Origin: Agromyces sp. Marseille-P2726
GTDB taxonomy: Bacteria > Actinomycetota > Actinomycetes > Actinomycetales > Microbacteriaceae
Direction: 5' to 3'
DNA length: 64,000 bases
NCBI RefSeq assembly: GCF_902809835.1
Contig: NZ_CADDWM010000012.1
Span: 62,001 to 126,000 of the forward strand
In this document: positions 51,500 through 60,600 of the stretch, piece by piece
Layout of the letters: every line of letters begins with the position of its first letter
Numbering within the stretch: position 1 is the stretch's first letter
Translations under genes and position numbers: made by a program
The notes under the pieces: model-generated
Database searches by the model: none
What the model was told of the DNA's origin: nothing
What the model saw: the letters and a program-made list of their open reading frames with translations, nothing else

Positions 51500-53179
51500 T
51501 CAGCGGGCGGCCTCGAGCACGGCCATCGCCGCGTTGTGGCCGCCGATGCCGCTCACTGCACCCCCGCGCACCGCGCCCGAGCCGCAGAGGAGGATCCGCG
51601 GATGCCGCGTCGCCACGCCCCAGCGCTCGGCGGGCGTCTCGAGGACCGCGTCGTCGTCGGCCCAGGGCCACGACAGGGGGCCGTGGAAGATGTTCCCCCC
51701 GGGCATCCGTAGTGCCTCCTCGAGGTCGAGCGTCGTCTTCGTCTCGATGCAGGGCCGGCCCGCGGCATCCGTTGCGATGACCGTCTCGATCGGCTCGGCC
51801 AGCACGGAGTTCAGCGACTCGAGCACGGCTGCCTGCAGTCGCTCGCGAAGCCCGTCGTTGTCGAACCGCTCGAGGAGCCGGTGCGGCACGTGCAGGCCGA
51901 ACACGGTCAGGGTCTGCATGTCGGATGCCGCGAGCTCGGGCCCGAGGATCGAACGGTCGCTCAGGGTGTGGCAGTAGATCTCGCACGGCAGCGGCGAGGG
52001 GATCTCACCGCGGGCCGCGGCACGGTACGCCGCGTCGAGCTGCGACTCGAGTTCGTTGATGTGGAACGTGCCGGCGAACGCCGCCTCGGGCCGCACCGAC
52101 TCGTCGCGAAGGCGGGGCAGTCGGGGGAGCAGCAGGTTCACCTTCACCTGGGCGCCCTCGGGTGCGGCGAGCTGCCGGAGGCGTTCGCGCACGACCGGAG
52201 GGACGCCCAGCGCGGCGTCGGGCGAGATCGGCGCCTCGTCGCGCGGCGCCACCGGCTCCGCGCGCGCGGTCGCGGCATCCGTTCGGTTCATCTCCAGCAG
52301 TCGATCGAGCACCGCTGGGGCGACGTTCGCGAGCAGGGTGCCAGCGGATGCCTCGTGCTGGATGCCGTCGGCCAGGTAGCGCACACGTCCGACCGGGTCG
52401 ACCGCGATCACCTCGGCGCGCGTCACCAGCCGCGCCCCCGCCTCTCGTGCCGCACGAGCGAGCTCGCCGCTCACGGCGCCCATCCCACCGGTCGGCACGT
52501 CCCAGTCACCGGTGCCGCCGCCGATGACGTGGTAGAGGAAGCAGCGGTTCGCGTCGAGTGATGCGTCGTCGAGGTCGGTGAACGTGCCGATGAGCCCGTC
52601 GGTCGCGACGACGCCGCGCACGAGATCGTCGTCGAATCGTGCATCGATCGTGCGGCCCAGCGGCTGCTCGACGAACTCGGACCAGATGCGGTCGTCGCCG
52701 ACGAGCGCACGTGCCTCGGTTCGAGTGGGAAGTGGTTCGGTGAGGGTCGGGAAGAGCCGTTCGGCAACACGGGCGGTGTCGGCGTAGAAGGCCGACCACG
52801 CCTCGGCGTCGGCTCGGGCGCCGACACGTTCGAACGCCTCGCGTGCGGCCGCGGCATCCGCTTCGACATCCACGAGCAGGCCGCGCCGCGGGTCGCGTGG
52901 ATCGGGGGTGTAGGAGGAGTACCGACGCCGGATGAGCTGCACGTCGAGGCCGAGGTCGTCGATGATGCGCTGCGGCAGGAGGCTCACGAGGTACGAGTAG
53001 CGGGAGAGGCGCGCGTCGACGCCCTCGAATGCTTCGGCCGAGACGGCCGCGCCGCCGAGGTGGTCGTCGCGCTCGAGGAGCAGCACGTCGAGCCCTGCAC
53101 GTGCGAGGTACGCGGCGGCGGTCAGTCCGTTGTGACCGCCGCCGATGATCACGACGTCATGGGGCTGGTGCTGGGGCAT
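51500..53179 (-). CDS. FAD-dependent oxidoreductase of the phytoene desaturase/PYROXD2-like group
   Basis: The 559-residue protein begins with DVVIIGGGHNGLTAAAYLARAGLDVLLLERDDHLGGA, the FAD-binding motif of the CrtI-like superfamily, and ends with LCGSGAVRGGAVSGIGGHNAAMAVL, the matching FAD-contact segment. The GGGHNG form is typical of PYROXD2-like members of unknown substrate rather than carotenoid enzymes, and no carotenoid gene is near. The start lies six bases after TAGGAT. Confidence 0.88.
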   Translation of the reverse strand: MPQHQPHDVVIIGGGHNGLTAAAYLARAGLDVLLLERDDHLGGAAVSAEAFEGVDARLSRYSYLVSLLPQRIIDDLGLDVQLIRRRYSSYTPDPRDPRRGLLVDVEADAAAAREAFERVGARADAEAWSAFYADTARVAERLFPTLTEPLPTRTEARALVGDDRIWSEFVEQPLGRTIDARFDDDLVRGVVATDGLIGTFTDLDDASLDANRCFLYHVIGGGTGDWDVPTGGMGAVSGELARAAREAGARLVTRAEVIAVDPVGRVRYLADGIQHEASAGTLLANVAPAVLDRLLEMNRTDAATARAEPVAPRDEAPISPDAALGVPPVVRERLRQLAAPEGAQVKVNLLLPRLPRLRDESVRPEAAFAGTFHINELESQLDAAYRAAARGEIPSPLPCEIYCHTLSDRSILGPELAASDMQTLTVFGLHVPHRLLERFDNDGLRERLQAAVLESLNSVLAEPIETVIATDAAGRPCIETKTTLDLEEALRMPGGNIFHGPLSWPWADDDAVLETPAERWGVATRHPRILLCGSGAVRGGAVSGIGGHNAAMAVLEAAR

Positions 53180-53185
53180 CCGTCG

Positions 53186-53191
53186 ATCCTA
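53186..53191 (-). promoter_or_regulatory. -10 TAGGAT, leaderless promoter of the FAD oxidoreductase gene
   Basis: TAGGAT on the minus strand ends six bases before the ATG at 53179. Confidence 0.6.
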
Positions 53192-53211
53192 AGCCAGGCG
53201 CTGCAGGATAC

Positions 53212-53296
53212 GCGGGTTGAGGAGGCCTCAAGGGCCGTCTCGAGACCCGACCGCGAACGGGGGTTCGAGACGCGGCTGCGCCGCTCCTCAACCCGC
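53212..53296. repeat. Inverted pair of 36-bp repeats
   Basis: The arm at 53212-53247 (GCGGGTTGAGGAGG … TCTCGAGACCC) pairs with 53261-53296 around a 13-base loop. It is the same subfamily as the pair at 3151. It lies just downstream of the ABC permease gene on its strand and may act as its terminator. Confidence 0.85.
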
Positions 53297-53306
53297 AGAG
53301 TCCCGC

Positions 53307-54128
53307 TCAGCGGGCGCGGCGCATCGCTCGCACGCCGACGACGATCCCGATCGCGCACGTCACGGCGGCCGCGATGAGGCCGCCGAGTACGACGGGCGCC
53401 CCGAAGTCACCCGCGAGGAGCGCCCGCTCGGCGCCGACGAGGTAGCTGAGCGGGTTGACGGCCGCGGCGACACGCATCCATGCGGGGCCGTCCTCGAGCG
53501 GAAGCAGCATGCCCGACAGGATCATGAGCGGGAACAGCAGCGTCTGGTGCACCATCCAGAACATCCAGTCGCGGTTGCGGCAGGCGAGCGCGAGCGTGTA
53601 GCTGAGGGCGCCGAAGCCGATGCCGAAGACGGCGAGGATCGCGAGACCCGCGACGAGCCCCGGCACGTCGAGCCGGAAGCCGAACGGCACCGCGACGACG
53701 ACGACGATCGTGCCCTGGATGACGAGCGGTACGACCTCCTTGAGGGCGCGTCCGATGAGCAGCGCGCTGCGCGAGACCGGCGCGACGAGGGTGCGCTCAT
53801 GCGAGCCGGTCTGCATCTCGAAGAGCAGGTTCGCGCCCGTCGAGGCCGTGCCGAACAGCGCGACCATCACGAGGATTCCGGGTACGAACCACTGCAGTGT
53901 TCCCGCGACGTCGCCGCCGGCCGCGCCGACGAGCAGCGGCCCGAACAGGCCGAGGAAGATGAGCGGCTGTACGAGCGAGAACATCACGCTGAACGGGTCG
54001 CGCACGAGCGGGCGCGACTCGCGAACGAAGACGGTGGCGGTGTCGTGCACGAATCCGGTCTGGCGAACGGATGCCGCGGCGGGCGTGTCGTGGGTGGCGG
54101 TGCGTGCAGCAGTGGTGATGGTGTTCAT
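53307..54128 (-). CDS. DrrB-type ABC-2 permease
   Basis: The 273-residue protein has six membrane segments and the ABC-2 features RDPFSVMFSLVQPLIFLGLFGPLL, SHERTLVAPVSRSALLIGRALKEVVPL and MILSGMLLPLEDGPAWMRVAAAVNPLSYLVGAERALL, characteristic of daunorubicin-resistance type exporters. It lies 130 bases downstream of its ATPase gene on the same strand, with an inverted repeat pair in the gap. Confidence 0.9.
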   Translation of the reverse strand: MNTITTAARTATHDTPAAASVRQTGFVHDTATVFVRESRPLVRDPFSVMFSLVQPLIFLGLFGPLLVGAAGGDVAGTLQWFVPGILVMVALFGTASTGANLLFEMQTGSHERTLVAPVSRSALLIGRALKEVVPLVIQGTIVVVVAVPFGFRLDVPGLVAGLAILAVFGIGFGALSYTLALACRNRDWMFWMVHQTLLFPLMILSGMLLPLEDGPAWMRVAAAVNPLSYLVGAERALLAGDFGAPVVLGGLIAAAVTCAIGIVVGVRAMRRAR

Positions 54129-54164
54129 GGGGTGCTCCTTGTCGGTTCGGTGGTGTCGTTCGTT

Positions 54165-54246
54165 GGTCGAGTAGCGCCGCCGAAGGCGACGGGTATCGAG
54201 ACCGGAGGTGAGGTCTCGATACGGCTGCTCCGCGGCCTACTCGACC
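54165..54246. repeat. Inverted repeat pair inside the DrrAB-type operon
   Basis: 54165-54203 (GGTCGAGTAGCGCC … TATCGAGACC) is inverted against 54212-54246 with an 8-base loop. It lies between the ATPase gene and the permease gene of one operon, where it could stabilise or attenuate the message. Confidence 0.88.
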
Positions 54247-54258
54247 ACCGGGAGTGGG

Positions 54259-55269
54259 TCACGCGGCTGCGGGCGTTGGGGTGGCCGCCTCGTCGCGGAG
54301 GCTGCGGCCGGTGAGCGCGAGGAACACGTCGTCGAGTGTCGGCTCGCGGTGGGTGGCCGCGACGACGTCGATCCCTGCGTCCGACAGCTCGCGGATCCAG
54401 CGCGGCAGCGCGCGGGCTCCGTCGTCGGCCGTGGCGGTGACCACGAGATCGCCGACACCGCCGACACCGCCGACCCCGGCGACCTCGCCGCCGATGCGGG
54501 CTGCGGCGGCTGCGGCATCCGTCGCCGACCCGAGCGTGAGCGTCACGCGGTCGCCCGCGAGCGAGGACTTGAGCGCCCTGGCGGTGTCGTCGGCGATGAC
54601 CGAGCCGTGGTCCATGACCATGACCCGCTCGGCGAGCTGGTCGGCCTCGTCGAGGTAGTGGGTGGTCAGGAAGATCGTCGTGCCGGTCTCGCGGCGCAGA
54701 TCGACGATGTGCTCCCAGAGGTTGGCGCGGCTGTGCGGGTCGAGCCCGGTCGACGGCTCGTCGAGGAACAGCAGTTCGGGCCGGTGGATGAGCCCGAGCG
54801 CGATGTCGAGCCGGCGCTTCTGGCCGCCCGACAGGGACTGCACCTGGCGGTTCGCGACCTGCCCGAGCTCGAGCGACTCGATGAGCTCGGTGGCGCGGGC
54901 ACGGGACTCGCGTCGGCCCAGTCCGTAGAACATGCCCTGCGCGTGCAGCTCGTCGCGCACCCGCTGGGTGTGCCCGCCCGACGAGCCCTGGCCGACGTAG
55001 CCGATGCGGCGGCGCACCCCGGCGGGGTCGCGGCGGATGTCGCAGCCGGCCACCGTCGCCTCGCCCGACGTCGGCGGCAGCAGCGTCGTCAGCATGCGGA
55101 GGGTCGTCGACTTGCCGGCGCCGTTCGGCCCGAGGAACGCGACGAGTTCGCCCTCGCCCACGGAGAGGTCGACGGCGGCGACGGCCTCGACGCGCTGCCC
55201 CTTCGAGTGGAACGTCTTGCTGAGACCGCGGGCGGTGATCATCTGGTTCGTGTTCGTGGAGTTCGTCAT
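54259..55269 (-). CDS. DrrA-type ABC transporter ATP-binding protein
   Basis: The 336-residue ATPase carries Walker A (GPNGAGKST), the DrrA-group IGYVGQGSSGGHTQRVRDELHAQGMFYGLG region, signature LSGGQKRRL, Walker B (LLFLDEPSTGLDP) and the switch His in LTTHYLDEAD. The C-terminal domain ends with REPTLDDVFLALTGRSL, also typical of DrrA. It should power export of a hydrophobic drug or lipid with the downstream permease. A divergent WYL regulator and an operator-like palindrome lie upstream. Confidence 0.94.
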   Translation of the reverse strand: MTNSTNTNQMITARGLSKTFHSKGQRVEAVAAVDLSVGEGELVAFLGPNGAGKSTTLRMLTTLLPPTSGEATVAGCDIRRDPAGVRRRIGYVGQGSSGGHTQRVRDELHAQGMFYGLGRRESRARATELIESLELGQVANRQVQSLSGGQKRRLDIALGLIHRPELLFLDEPSTGLDPHSRANLWEHIVDLRRETGTTIFLTTHYLDEADQLAERVMVMDHGSVIADDTARALKSSLAGDRVTLTLGSATDAAAAAARIGGEVAGVGGVGGVGDLVVTATADDGARALPRWIRELSDAGIDVVAATHREPTLDDVFLALTGRSLRDEAATPTPAAA

Positions 55270-55289
55270 GGGTCGAGTCTCGCGAGGTC

Positions 55290-55310
55290 TCCGGTCAACT
55301 TCTGACCGGA
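55290..55310. promoter_or_regulatory. Perfect inverted repeat TCCGGTCA-N5-TGACCGGA (putative WYL operator)
   Basis: 8-bp perfect arms around ACTTC lie in the 60-base gap between the divergent ABC operon and the WYL regulator. The symmetry and location fit autoregulation and repression of the exporter by the regulator. Confidence 0.65.
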
Positions 55311-55329
55311 TTGCCGAGATACTTGGAGC

Positions 55330-56319
55330 ATGGCCGCCACGACCTCTCGAACCCTCGAACTCCTCTCGCTCCTGCAGAGCCATCGGCACTGGTCGGCGCG
55401 CGAGCTCGTCGATCGCCTGGGCGTGAGCGAGCGCACGCTGCGCCGCGACGTCGAACGACTGCGGGAGCTCGGCTACGGCATCGAGTCGATGCGGGGAAGC
55501 GCGGGCGGGTACCGTCTCGAGGCCGGCACCGGGCTGCCGCCGCTCCTGCTCACCGACGACGAGGGCGTCGCGATCGCGGTGGGCCTGCGCTCGCAGGCGA
55601 CGGCCGGGCTGCGCGGCGCCGAGCACACGACGCTCAGCGCGCTCGCGAAGATCGAGCAGGTGCTGCCGGCTGCGCTGCGCCGACGCATCGACGCGCTCGC
55701 CTCGCACGCGACGGTCGCGGTCGCCGGTCGCGGTGCCTCCGATCTCCCCGCTCCCGTCGTCGACACCGAGCTGCTCGGGTTGCTCGCGCTCGCGTGCCGC
55801 GACTCGGAGCGACTGCGATTCAGCTACACGGATGCCGCGGGCACGGCGTCATCCCGCGTCGTCGAGCCCTACCGGCTCGTGCCCGTCGCGCGGCGCTGGT
55901 ACCTGCTCGCGTGGGATCGGCAGCGCGAGGACTGGCGCACGTTCCGGTTGGACCGGATCGCCGACGTCTTCCAGACCCGCGTGCACTTCGAGCCGCGGCC
56001 GCTGACCGATGAGGCGGCGCGGGCCCGCGTCGAGACGGCACTGCGGTACCGCGCCCGCACCGTGCGCGCCCGGGTCATCGTCGACCTGCCCCGCGACGAG
56101 CTCGTCGAGCACCTCGGCTGGTACGGCCGCGACGTCGTCGCCGACGGCCCATCGCGGAGCGTCTGGCCGCTCGAGGCCGACTACGTCGAGAGCCTTGTGA
56201 TGGCCCTCATGTGGGTTCCGCGGGGTGTTGCATACCGGATCGACGGGCCGCCCGAAGTGCTCGAGTTCGTGGCGACGCAGGGCGAGCGGTTCGCGGCGGC
56301 CGCCGGGGCAACGGCCTGA
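55330..56319 (+). CDS. WYL-domain transcriptional regulator (YafY/DeoR-type HTH)
   Basis: The 329-residue protein has an N-terminal winged helix (SRTLELLSLLQSHRHWSARELVDRLGVSERTLRRDVERLRELGYGIES) and a central WYL domain with YRLVPVARRWYLLAWDRQREDWRTFRLDRI. A C-terminal WCX-like domain follows. Such regulators often sit beside DrrAB-type exporters and sense nucleic-acid or ligand signals. It is divergent from the ABC operon. A TACTTG lies a few bases before the ATG. Confidence 0.93.
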   Translation: MAATTSRTLELLSLLQSHRHWSARELVDRLGVSERTLRRDVERLRELGYGIESMRGSAGGYRLEAGTGLPPLLLTDDEGVAIAVGLRSQATAGLRGAEHTTLSALAKIEQVLPAALRRRIDALASHATVAVAGRGASDLPAPVVDTELLGLLALACRDSERLRFSYTDAAGTASSRVVEPYRLVPVARRWYLLAWDRQREDWRTFRLDRIADVFQTRVHFEPRPLTDEAARARVETALRYRARTVRARVIVDLPRDELVEHLGWYGRDVVADGPSRSVWPLEADYVESLVMALMWVPRGVAYRIDGPPEVLEFVATQGERFAAAAGATA

Positions 56320-56373
56320 ACGCGCATGCTCACGCCAGGGGGTTGAAGCGTGCAGGACGACGCCGTCCGTTCC

Positions 56374-57531
56374 CTAACGACCGGCCGGCGTCGCGTTCGC
56401 GCGAGCGGCGCGCACGAGGGCGTCGCGACAGGCCACGACCGCCGGTCGGGCGGCGGCAGCGAGGCGTGTCGACGAGAAGACCTCGCGCTGCGGATGCCCC
56501 GCCAGGTCGACGAGCCTCACGGTCGGCGCCTCGCCCGCCCACACGAGGTCGGGCAGCAGCCCGACGGCATTGCCCGATCGGATGAGGCGGATGTGCGCCA
56601 TGAGATCGGCGGTCTCGAAGCGCACGTCGGGCTCGAACCCCGCGTCGCGGCAGAGCTGCTCGGCCCACTCGCGCGGCGCGGTGCCCTCGGGCTCGAGCAC
56701 CCAGGGCCGGTCGGATGCCGCAGCGAGGGCGGGGGTCTCGATACGCGTCGCCTGCGGCGGCGCTACTCGACCACCGGGGTACTCGGGCGGCGCTCCTCGA
56801 CCACCGGGGTACTCGGGCGGCGCTCCTCGACCACCGGGGGTCTCGATACGCGTCGCCTGCGGCGGCGCTACTCGACCACCGGGGGTCTCGATACGCGTCG
56901 CCTGCGGCGGCGCTACTCGACCATCGGGGTTCTCGGGCGGCGGCGCTCCTCGACCACCGGGGTTCGCGGGCGGCGGCGCTCCTCGACCACCGGTGTCGTC
57001 GGGCGGCAGCGCCAGCCGGATCGCGTCGGACGCGAGGTGCACGCGATCGAGGTCGGCGCGGTGGGCTCGCGTGTAGCCCGGGTACTGCTCGGCGATCACG
57101 AGGTCGAAGTCGCGCGCGGCCAGGTCGAAGAGGGCGAGCTCGGGCTCGCGCTCCGTGACCTCGACGCGCAGGGCGGGATGCTCGGTGCGCAGCAGCGTGA
57201 GAGCGAGCGGCACCATCGCGTGCGCCGCCGACTGGAACACGGCGATGCGCACCGTGCCGCCGACGGTGGTGAGCGACCGCGCGACATCCGCCTCGGCCTC
57301 CTCGAGCCGATCCAGCACCGCGCGTGCGTGCTCGACGAGCACGAGCGCCTGCGGCGTGAGCTGCACGCGCCGCCCGACCTGCACGAGCAGCGGCACGCCG
57401 GCCTCCTTCTCGAGCAGGCTCAGCTGCTGCGACACCGACGACGGGCTGTACGACAACGCCTCTGCCACGGCCGCGAGGGTGCCGCGCTGGCTCAACTCGA
57501 CCAGCAACCGCAGTCGGCGTACATCGAGCAT
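56374..57531 (-). CDS. LysR family transcriptional regulator with an 87-residue repeat-derived insertion
   Basis: The first 60 residues are a LysR winged helix (LDVRRLRLLVELSQRGTLAAVAEALSYSPSSVSQQLSLLEKEAGV), followed by the effector domain (VRIAVFQSAAHAMVPLALTLLR…YPGYTRA). Total length is 385 against about 300 usual for the family. The excess is a block between RLALPPDDT and ALAAASDRPWVLEPEG made of seven modules such as GGRGAPPEYP and GGRVAPPQATRIETP, which are translated intergenic repeats. The insertion sits in the effector-binding half, near the hinge, so the regulator may be altered or inactive. GGAGG precedes the ATG. It is divergent from putA and probably regulates it. Confidence 0.92.
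   Translation of the reverse strand: MLDVRRLRLLVELSQRGTLAAVAEALSYSPSSVSQQLSLLEKEAGVPLLVQVGRRVQLTPQALVLVEHARAVLDRLEEAEADVARSLTTVGGTVRIAVFQSAAHAMVPLALTLLRTEHPALRVEVTEREPELALFDLAARDFDLVIAEQYPGYTRAHRADLDRVHLASDAIRLALPPDDTGGRGAPPPANPGGRGAPPPENPDGRVAPPQATRIETPGGRVAPPQATRIETPGGRGAPPEYPGGRGAPPEYPGGRVAPPQATRIETPALAAASDRPWVLEPEGTAPREWAEQLCRDAGFEPDVRFETADLMAHIRLIRSGNAVGLLPDLVWAGEAPTVRLVDLAGHPQREVFSSTRLAAAARPAVVACRDALVRAARANATPAGR
56731..56991 (-). repeat. Seven repeat modules inside the LysR gene, all in frame (261 bp)
   Basis: In coding direction the modules are two of GGRGAPPP(A/E)NP, two long (ending QATRIETP), two of GGRGAPPEYP and one long. Each long module is a full repeat (GGTGGTCGAGTAGCGC … CGTATCGAGACC). 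TAG is avoided because the frame reads CGA GTA GCG. Total length is a multiple of three. Confidence 0.95.
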
Positions 57532-57555
57532 CGCGCCTCCCGGCATCCCTCGAAT

Positions 57556-57574
57556 TGTTCGGCTTCTATGAACA
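57556..57574. promoter_or_regulatory. LysR-type box TGTTC-N9-GAACA
   Basis: A 5-bp perfect dyad in the LysR-putA intergenic region matches the T-N11-A type of LysR binding site. It lies 25 bases upstream of the LysR start and about 110 before putA. Confidence 0.45.
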
Positions 57575-57671
57575 GTATCCATCGGATTCATTCGCTGTAC
57601 CGAACGGATGTCGCGGCGCACACTGGTGAGAAAGAGGCGTGCGATTCCGGCGCGCCCGCAGTCGAAGGACG

Positions 57672-57677
57672 TACCCT
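57672..57677 (+). promoter_or_regulatory. -10 TACCCT, leaderless promoter of putA
   Basis: TACCCT ends seven bases before the ATG at 57685. An in-frame GTG at 57679 is too close to the box to be a leaderless start. Confidence 0.5.
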
Positions 57678-57684
57678 CGTGACC

Positions 57685-60600
57685 ATGTCGAACGTCGCCA
57701 CCGATGTCGTGCCGAACACCGATCACGTCGTCGCACTCGTGCGGCGCTGGCTCGCGGACAGCGCCGACCACGCGGCCGAGCCGGCCGCGGAGCGGCTCGC
57801 CGGCGTGCTGAAGGACCCGAACGGGCTCGCGTTCACCGTGGGCTTCGTCGACGGCGTCATGCGCCCCGAAGACCTCGGCGTCGCCGGACGCAACCTCGAG
57901 CAGGTGGCGAAGCTCACGCCGAAGTTCCTTCCGTGGTACCTGCGTGCCGCCGTGCGCGTCGGCGGGTTCGTCGCGCCGGCGTTCCCGTGGGCGGTCATCC
58001 CGATCGCCCGCCGCGTCCTGCGCGGCATGGTGGGCCACCTCGTGCTCGATGCGACCCCGGCCAAGCTCGGGCCCGCCATCGCCACGCTGCGCGAGTCGGG
58101 CAATCGGCTGAACCTCAACCTGCTCGGCGAGGCTGTGCTCGGCGAGGACGAGGCCGACCGTCGCCTGCGCGGAACCAAGGAGTTCCTCGCCCGCGACGAT
58201 GTCGACTACGTGTCGATCAAGGTGTCGAGCGTCGTCAGCCAGCTCTCGATGTGGTCGTTCGACGAGGCGGTCGCCAAGGTCGTGCACAAGCTCACGCCGC
58301 TGTACGAGCTCGCCGCGAAGAGCGGGGCGAGCGGCATCCCGAAGTTCATCAACCTCGACATGGAGGAGTACCGCGACCTCGACCTCACCATCGCGGTCTT
58401 CACGACGTTGCTCGACCAGCCGCAGCTGCAGCACCTCGAGGCCGGCATCGTGCTGCAGACGTACCTGCCCGACGCGCTCGGCGCCATGCAGGAGCTCACC
58501 GCCTGGGCGCAGCGCCGCCGGGCCGCAGGGGGCGCGCCCATCAAGGTCCGCGTGGTGAAGGGCGCGAACCTCCCGATGGAGCGCGTGGACGCCGCGATCC
58601 ACGGCTGGCCGCTCGCGACCTACGACACCAAGCAGGACTCCGACACCAACTACAAGCGCGTGTTGCACTGGTCGATGACGCCCGAGCACACCGACGCCGT
58701 GAAGCTCGGCGTCGCCGGCCACAACCTGTTCGACGTCGCCCACGCCTGGCTCACCGCCCGCGAGCGGGGCGTCGAGTCACGCGTCGAGTTCGAGATGCTC
58801 CTCGGCATGGCGACCGGGCAGGCCGAGGCGGTGCGTCGCGACGTGGGCAACCTGCTCCTCTACACACCCGTCGTGAACCCTCGTGAGTTCGACGTGGCGA
58901 TCGCCTACCTCATCCGTCGCCTCGAGGAGAACGCCAGCCACGACAACTTCATGTCGGCCGTCTTCGAGCTCGCCGATGATCCCCGCCTCTTCGAGCGTGA
59001 GCAGCAGCGGTACCTGCGCTCCCTCGCGGCCCTCGAGTCGGATCCCGCGACCGTCCCCTCCCCGAACCGCACCCAGAACCGGCGCACCGAATGGACCGAC
59101 GAGTCGTTCGCGGCGGCGATGGCGGTGCCCGACGCCCCGGCCCCGGGGACCGAGCTCGACGAGGACGTCTCGCTCACGAGCACCGTGCTCGGCATCATGC
59201 GCGGCTCGAGCGGCATCGAGCAGGCGGATGCCGCGGCATCCGTCACCCCGACCGCGACCGGTCCCGGCTTCACGCCCGGATTCCGCAACGAGCCCGACAC
59301 CGACCCGGCGCTCGCGCCGAACCGGGAGTGGGGACGCCGTATCCTCGATCGCGTGCCCGCATCGCGGCTGGGCGCCGACACCATCGCCGCCGCACGGATC
59401 GACGACCACGAGAGCCTCGAGTCGGTGATCCAGACGGTGGCCGCGCGCGGACGCGCCTGGGGTGAGCTCTCTGGTGGGGAGCGCGCGGCCGTCCTCCACC
59501 GCGCGGGCCTCGCGCTCGCCGCCAATCGCGACCGCCTCATCGAGGTCATGGCCGCCGAGACCGGCAAGACCATCGCCGAGGCCGACCCCGAGGTGAGCGA
59601 GGCGATCGACTTCGCCCACTACTATGCCGAGCGCGCCCGCGAGCTCGACCATGTGCACGGCGCGATGTTCGTGCCGTCGACGCTCACGGTCGTCACGCCG
59701 CCGTGGAACTTCCCGGTGGCCATTCCCGCGGGCGGCGTGCTCGCCGCGCTCGCCGCAGGCTCGGGCGTCATCATCAAGCCCGCCAAGCTCGCGCAGCGCT
59801 CGGGCGCCGTCATGGTCGAGGCGCTGTGGGAGGCCGGCATCCCGCGCGATCTCCTCGCCCTCGTGGACATCGGCGAACGGGAGCTCGGCAGGGAGCTCGT
59901 CTCGCATCCGGCCGTCGACCGCGTCATCCTCACCGGGGCGTACGAGACCGCGCAGCTGTTCCGGTCGTTCCGCAACGACCTGCCGCTGCTCGCCGAGACG
60001 AGCGGCAAGAACGCGATCATCGTCACGCCATCGGCCGACCTCGACCTCGCGGTGTCCGACGTCGTCAAGAGCGCCTTCGGCCACGCCGGCCAGAAGTGCT
60101 CGGCTGCGTCGCTCGTGATCCTGGTCGGCTCGGTCGCGAAGTCCGAACGGTTCCACCGCCAGCTGCTCGACGCCACCGCGTCGCTGCGGGTCGGCTACCC
60201 CGAGCACCCCCTGAGCCAGATGGGCCCGATCATCGAGCCCGCCGACGGCAAGCTCCTGCATGCGCTCACCCAGCTCGGCATCGACGAGGAATGGCTCGTC
60301 GAGCCGAAGCAGCTCGACGCCACCGGCCGGCTCTGGTCGCCCGGCATACGAACCGGCGTGAAGCCGGGCTCGTACTTCCACCTCACCGAGTTCTTCGGCC
60401 CGGTGCTCGGGATCATGCACGCCAGGGACCTCGACGAGGCGATCCGCCTGCAGAACGCGGTCGACTACGGACTCACCGCCGGCCTGCACTCGCTGGACTC
60501 CGAAGAGATCGCGACCTGGCTCGAGCGCGTGGAGGCCGGCAACCTCTACGTGAACCGGGGCACCACCGGCGCGATCGTCCAGCGCCAGCCGTTCGGCGGG

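Noticed and set aside
56350-57684. Upstream extension of the putA frame through the LysR gene
   Set aside because: It is antisense to LysR and lacks homology; the promoter and ATG at 57685 fit the family N-terminus.
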